NCBI GenBank assembly: GCA_964017145.1
Contig: OZ024844.1
Location: 3,038,001-3,102,000, forward strand
Source: Agrocybe praecox
Lineage: Eukaryota > Basidiomycota > Agaricomycetes > Agaricales > Agrocybaceae
Length of the DNA stretch: 64,000 nucleotides
Direction of reading: 5' to 3'
In this document: positions 58,918 through 64,000 of the stretch, piece after piece
How the letters are laid out: the number at the start of each line of letters is the position of its first letter
Numbering within the stretch: the first letter of the stretch is position 1
Notes under the pieces: model-generated
Seen by the model: only the letters and a program-made list of their open reading frames with translations
Databases searched by the model: none
What the model was told of the DNA's origin: nothing
Position numbers and translations under genes: made by a program

Positions 58918-59099
58918 CGTGTGTAGTGTACCTTTTCCTGCAAATAAAATACGACCTTTCATTCTGGGAATAATAGCCCCTGTCTGTGGGCCGTGGTAAT
59001 TGTTGTTACAATCTGAGTGTTTAGCCAAATACCAAGCAAATGAACGCGCACGACGCGGCCGCGTCACCTTTCACAATCTATAAGTCCTTCTACTTCATC

Positions 59100-60397
<1,298 letters not shown>

Positions 60398-60504
60398 GCG
60401 AGAACTCTTTGATTCGGATTTGTACCATGCTGTTTGATTCTTTTTTCACTTCTTTTGTACTTTTTATCCAAATATTCAATACATAAAGCAAACTTGGGTA
60501 TCTT

Positions 60505-62996
60505 CTAGCTTTTGAGTGTCTCTTCATATTGCTCTACCTCCATTCGTTCTCTCTCGAAGAATGTCATCGTCTCTAGAGGTTGCCACTTTGAAATGGGAAT
60601 TAGCATTTAGGTAACACACAGGGGACGAAGTCGCTCACTTTGGTACGGTATCGGATTTTCCAATACATGAATAACACGGGAACTACTGCGATCATCGTGT
60701 ACGAAAATAGGAATGAAGGAACGTCCCAACGACCTGGGAGGAACACAGTGTACCCTCCCACGAAGGCCATAGCAATTGTGCCTGCGAATGCATAGTATCT
60801 GCCAAAAGGAAAGACGCCATGAGCCGCTGTCGTTCGTCGATGAGAAAATACTGACCCGCAAAACGGTTGCCAGAAGCTTTTATGTGGCAGGCTATCTCGG
60901 GAAATTCCCTGTGCTCTGAGCGCCTAAAATGTTCATGATATCGTATTTAGCATTGATTCTGGATAAATTACTAAACCAAAAAAAAGCGACTGACATTGTG
61001 GAAGCGAATATATGTGAAGGCAATTGTTGCATAATTAAGAAGTTGGGATGCAGTTACAAGGTTTACAAACCTTTCGAAATGCGTTAGATATGATCAAAGG
61101 TACAGAAGCAGGTACCCTCACCATTGGATGACCACAGCGGCATTCTCGGAGAGTTGTAAGAACGCTAGAGAAAAACACCTGTTAAAACTGCGTGCGACGT
61201 TATATTACTATTGAAAGTAGAACACTCACCAACCAGAGAAATGGCCAAAGTAAGGCCGACGCAATAAATCGGTACGCCATTCCCAGTACATCTCGTGAAA
61301 AAACGTGGTGCCTTACCTTCTAATGCTAAACCGTACAAAGTGCGTGATGCACAGAATACATAGCTATTACCCGCAGAAAATATGGCAGATAAGATTAGAG
61401 CGTTGACGATATGCGGTAGGACGGGTATATTCAGCTTCCGCATGGCAATAACATAGGGAGAAGAGCCTGCTCCGGGGTGTGCGTTTGCGATGGCGTTAAG
61501 CAGATCCGGGTCATTATACGGCACGACAATTCCAACGCAGAGAGAACCTAGAATGAAGAATCCTGCGAGGCGGTAGAATACGCCGTTAAATGCTGTAGGC
61601 ATGTTGTGTCTTGGGTCTCTGGCCTCTCCTGCGGCCATGGCGACATAGTCGGGGCCTTAGCAAATATAGATGATATATTAGATCAATAGCAGCTGGCAAA
61701 GACTTCATTATAATGTATACCTGCGATTGTGAAGGATGCCTGGATCAAACAGGCCAAAAATCCGAGGAAGCGCCCAAGGTTTCCTTCCTTGATGTATTCA
61801 GCAAATGGTGCACTTTCAACGACCGCCGCTGGTTTACAGAAATGAATCAAATTTGAACGCTATTGGGGAAAGGGGGGCCTACGATTCCAATTGCGGAAGC
61901 CATATGCGTAATGCAGCGGATTTCCTCCAACCATAGTCACAAAAGTGAATAAGATGACGCCCGTAGCTAATATCGCTTTTCCGAGAGCTAGCCAGAACTC
62001 TGATTCTGGATAAGAATGAGAAAACGACGATGTAAGGAGACAAAAATCTAGCAAGTTTGAGTGTCACGATTCAGACGTACCTCCATAATATTTCACGGCG
62101 AATAAATTAAGGAAACTAGAAGATTTCCCGAGGGTTGAGGTTGAGGACTACTTCGGTCCGTAAAAAAAATAAAAATCTTACCAGTACATGACAAGTAAGA
62201 AGCCTATCACAGCAGCTGTGGGTATCTTGTCTGTCCAGAATTGCAAAACAACATTGAAAGCCACAATTTCAAATGGTATAAGTGCAGCTTCGAACACAAA
62301 AAAATTAACACCGGCACAGAATCCCAGAGCAGGGTCAACAAATCTGTCGGCGTATCGTATCTGTTATTGAGGGAGTGAGGTTAAACAAGAAATACGACGC
62401 ATATTTTGCGTACAAACGGTGATGATATGGGAATCCAGGTGACCATCTCGGCTTTTAAAAAGAATTGGCACAGAGTAAATATAGAATACTGGGGAGATGA
62501 TAGCATGTAAAACTTACAGAGGCAATTGTTAACCGCCAGTATGAAGGAACACCATATCGTAAAGGCAAGGAATAAACCTGCTGAAAATCCGTCCAAAATC
62601 AATGGCCCAACATATAACGAACGGAATAATTCACAACTTACCTGGGCCTCCTTTAGTCAACCCCGAACCTATCTGCACGAAAAGGGCCGTTCCGATGGTT
62701 CCTATAGTCAATGTTATTCTTCAGTGATATTACGAGGGTGTTTGAACCTACCTCCGATTCCAATGAGCTGAATATGTCGATTCTACACAATCAATGAGCC
62801 TTCATTGTCCTGACCCCGATGAAAGTGAGGACAATACCTTGAGATTTCGGCGTGTCCGATCGAAACCATGGGTATCATCCGAAGCCAGAGCATCGTCCAA
62901 TGACTTTGCATCCATTTGGACACCAATGTCGGGTTTCTCCTTATTGGATCGTATCGAACTCGCGGCGCTCGCATTGCCTAATTGCATGTTGCTCAT
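60505..62996 (-). CDS. Amino-acid permease, yeast AAT family
   Basis: ATG 62996: MSNMQLGNASAASSIRSNKE, a soluble N-terminus, then RNLKSRHIQLIGIGGTIGTA (helix 1, the family signature), FLAFTIWCSFILAVNNCL, EMVTWIPISSPFVRYADRFV, DPALGFCAGVNFFVFEAALI, PTAAVIGFLLVMYC and IQASFTIAGPDYVAMAAGEA with RDPRHNMPTAFNGVFYRLAG. Later helices: VNALILSAIFSAGNSYVFCA and TLYGLALEGKAPRFFTRC. About twelve hydrophobic segments. These are proton-coupled amino-acid transporters of the plasma membrane. The C-terminus (KTK|WQPLETMTFF) follows a GTGAGC splice near 60640; the usual YRTK before it is present. Rich in short introns. Confidence 0.9.
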
Positions 62997-63631
62997 TGAG
63001 GAGCGTTTGATGGGTCTTAAGGATCCTCAAGAGTAATTTTGATGCAGGCAGAAAAATGTCGTCAGAGTGTAAAAGAAAGGAAAGGAGGCTCTTCCTCAGG
63101 GGCGGGGTTCTGCTTGGCGTCCGGGAAAAGAGGTTAAATGTTTTGGCAGGTCCAAGTATTATTACTCCCCTTCCACCTGGTTTTCCTTTGGTACGCTTCA
63201 TTTTGGCGATGAGATGAGAGATATGGCGTGCTCTACGGACATATTGCGTGTGGAGAGGGGTGGAGCTAAAATAACCTCGGTCACCGGCTTTCGAGAATTC
63301 AAGCGGCTTTTTGCCAGAGCAATGATTTGTACGTGGTCTGAGTAGTAGTATAAAGCATTTGTATCATGATTGTTCCTATTCAAGGTAATACTCGACCTGC
63401 TATTTGCGGTTGTTCCAACTTTCTCACAAACAATCAGGGAAATCTCTTGTGTGATCTTGACGGCATACTATACGTAGTAATAGTAGGGTTTACGCGAGGA
63501 TATCCTTATATATAACTCATTTTATTCTTGAAACGGATATTACGAAAAGTCGAAGATACAGTACACAAAAAAGAAATGGTATATAAATCAAAGACACTTG
63601 CCAGTCCATCGTCCACGAACGAAAGTCAAAA
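62997..63631. promoter_or_regulatory. Promoter of the permease and 3' region of the phosducin-like gene
   Basis: 635 bp with no supported coding frame. Contains TATATATAAC at 63507-63516. Both flanking genes are on the minus strand. Confidence 0.4.
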
Positions 63632-64000
63632 TCATGATATTATGTCCTCATCGTCACTCCACATGAGGTCGAAGTCTTCGTCGTCACTAGGCAATCCAAG
63701 ATTGTCTCTTCCAGTAGATACTTGAGGAAGGATATTATATCTATGTCGAATGACGGCTCAGAATATAAATCTCAGAAGTTTTGGCTTAAACATACTTGTC
63801 AAGGAATTCTTCTAGACCTGCTTCCCCTGCTTCCCAGTCCACGCGTACCCAATTGTGTACGAGTTCGCCATTGCGATATACAAGCATCGTTGGCAGCATA
63901 TCCAAGTCGACGTCTTCGTCGCTCTGGTCTTCTTCGTCTCGATATTCTTCGTCTTTATCGTCATAGGCGTACGGGTCGTCATCGTCATCATCTTCCCGGA
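63632..64000 (-). CDS. Phosducin-like (thioredoxin-fold) protein, C-terminal part (partial)
   Basis: Minus strand, entering at the right edge. The first exon gives an acidic run (DDKDEEYRDEEDQSDEDVDL), then DLDMLPTMLVYRNGELVHNW, VRVDWEAGEAGLEEFLDK. It splices by GTATGT to YNILPQVSTGRDNLGLPSDD, EDFDLMWSDDEDIIS and stop at 63634-63632. LPTMLVYRNGELVHNW is the thioredoxin-like core of phosducins, which bind G-protein beta-gamma and help the CCT chaperonin fold it. The acidic insert before the core is long. N-terminal domain outside the window. Confidence 0.8.

Noticed and set aside
59040..59099. Upstream in-frame ATG of proteasome beta-5
   Set aside because: Would add 20 residues with no family precedent that I know; the ATG at 59100 gives a normal propeptide. 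Kept as an alternative only.

Overview
The window is nuclear DNA of a filamentous basidiomycete, most likely an Agaricomycete. The evidence is densely split genes with short (about 45-75 nt) GT-AG introns, a chitin synthase of the myosin-motor class, a mushroom-type 'G domain' GTPase, a Gti1/Pac2 (WOPR) regulator, a bifunctional tryptophan synthase and a fungal Hv1-type proton channel. Nothing looks prokaryotic. I read no tRNA, rRNA, CRISPR array or intact transposon. About 26 protein-coding genes are supported, and most can be named from domain motifs after splicing the exons by hand.

Layout. 1-735: C-terminal half of the myosin-like part of a chitin synthase (minus, runs off the left edge). 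848-1047: run of N (assembly gap). 1141-2348: G-domain GTPase (minus). 2349-5408: no intact gene; a degenerate repeat field and one gene relic. 5409-8351: two-HKD phospholipase D-like protein (minus). 8774-11098: MARVEL-like four-helix membrane protein with a long Ser/Pro/Gln tail (minus). 11747-12548: voltage-gated proton channel (plus). 13295-14707: TLC-domain membrane protein (plus). 15110-16123: metaxin-like protein (minus), head-to-head with VPS54 (16163-20700, plus), with only 39 bp between start codons. 20701-24712 and 26108-30319: two 4-kb gene-poor stretches around an isolated Ecl1-like zinc protein (24713-26107, plus). 30320-33496: WDR26/Gid7 subunit of the CTLH/GID ligase (plus). 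34580-35810: elongin A (minus). 36625-37594: Gti1/Pac2 regulator (plus).

38375-63631 is compact and housekeeping: Cwf18 splicing factor, mitochondrial LepA/GUF1, eIF2B-beta, tryptophan synthase, asparaginase with ankyrin repeats, Csm1/Pcs1 kinetochore protein, a poorly resolved locus at 51.7-52.4 kb, mitochondrial ribosomal protein mS38 (COX24 domain), a conserved fungal protein of unknown role, SUMO E2 Ubc9, Snu13, gamma-glutamylcyclotransferase, proteasome beta-5 and an amino-acid permease. The C-terminal half of a phosducin-like protein leaves the right edge.

Genes often come in divergent pairs with 40-280 bp between start codons (metaxin/VPS54, Cwf18/GUF1, tryptophan synthase/asparaginase, Snu13/GGCT) and convergent pairs with about 110 bp between stops (GUF1/eIF2B-beta, asparaginase/Csm1, proteasome beta-5/permease). 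Functional themes recur: protein turnover and modification (WDR26, Ubc9, proteasome beta-5, elongin A), amino-acid supply (tryptophan synthase, asparaginase, GGCT, permease), mitochondrial biogenesis (metaxin, GUF1, mS38) and pre-mRNA processing (Cwf18, Snu13). Co-location is ordinary eukaryotic linkage; I see no metabolic cluster or defence island. All exon borders are hand-read without alignment or RNA data; where I checked phase across all exons the entry says so.
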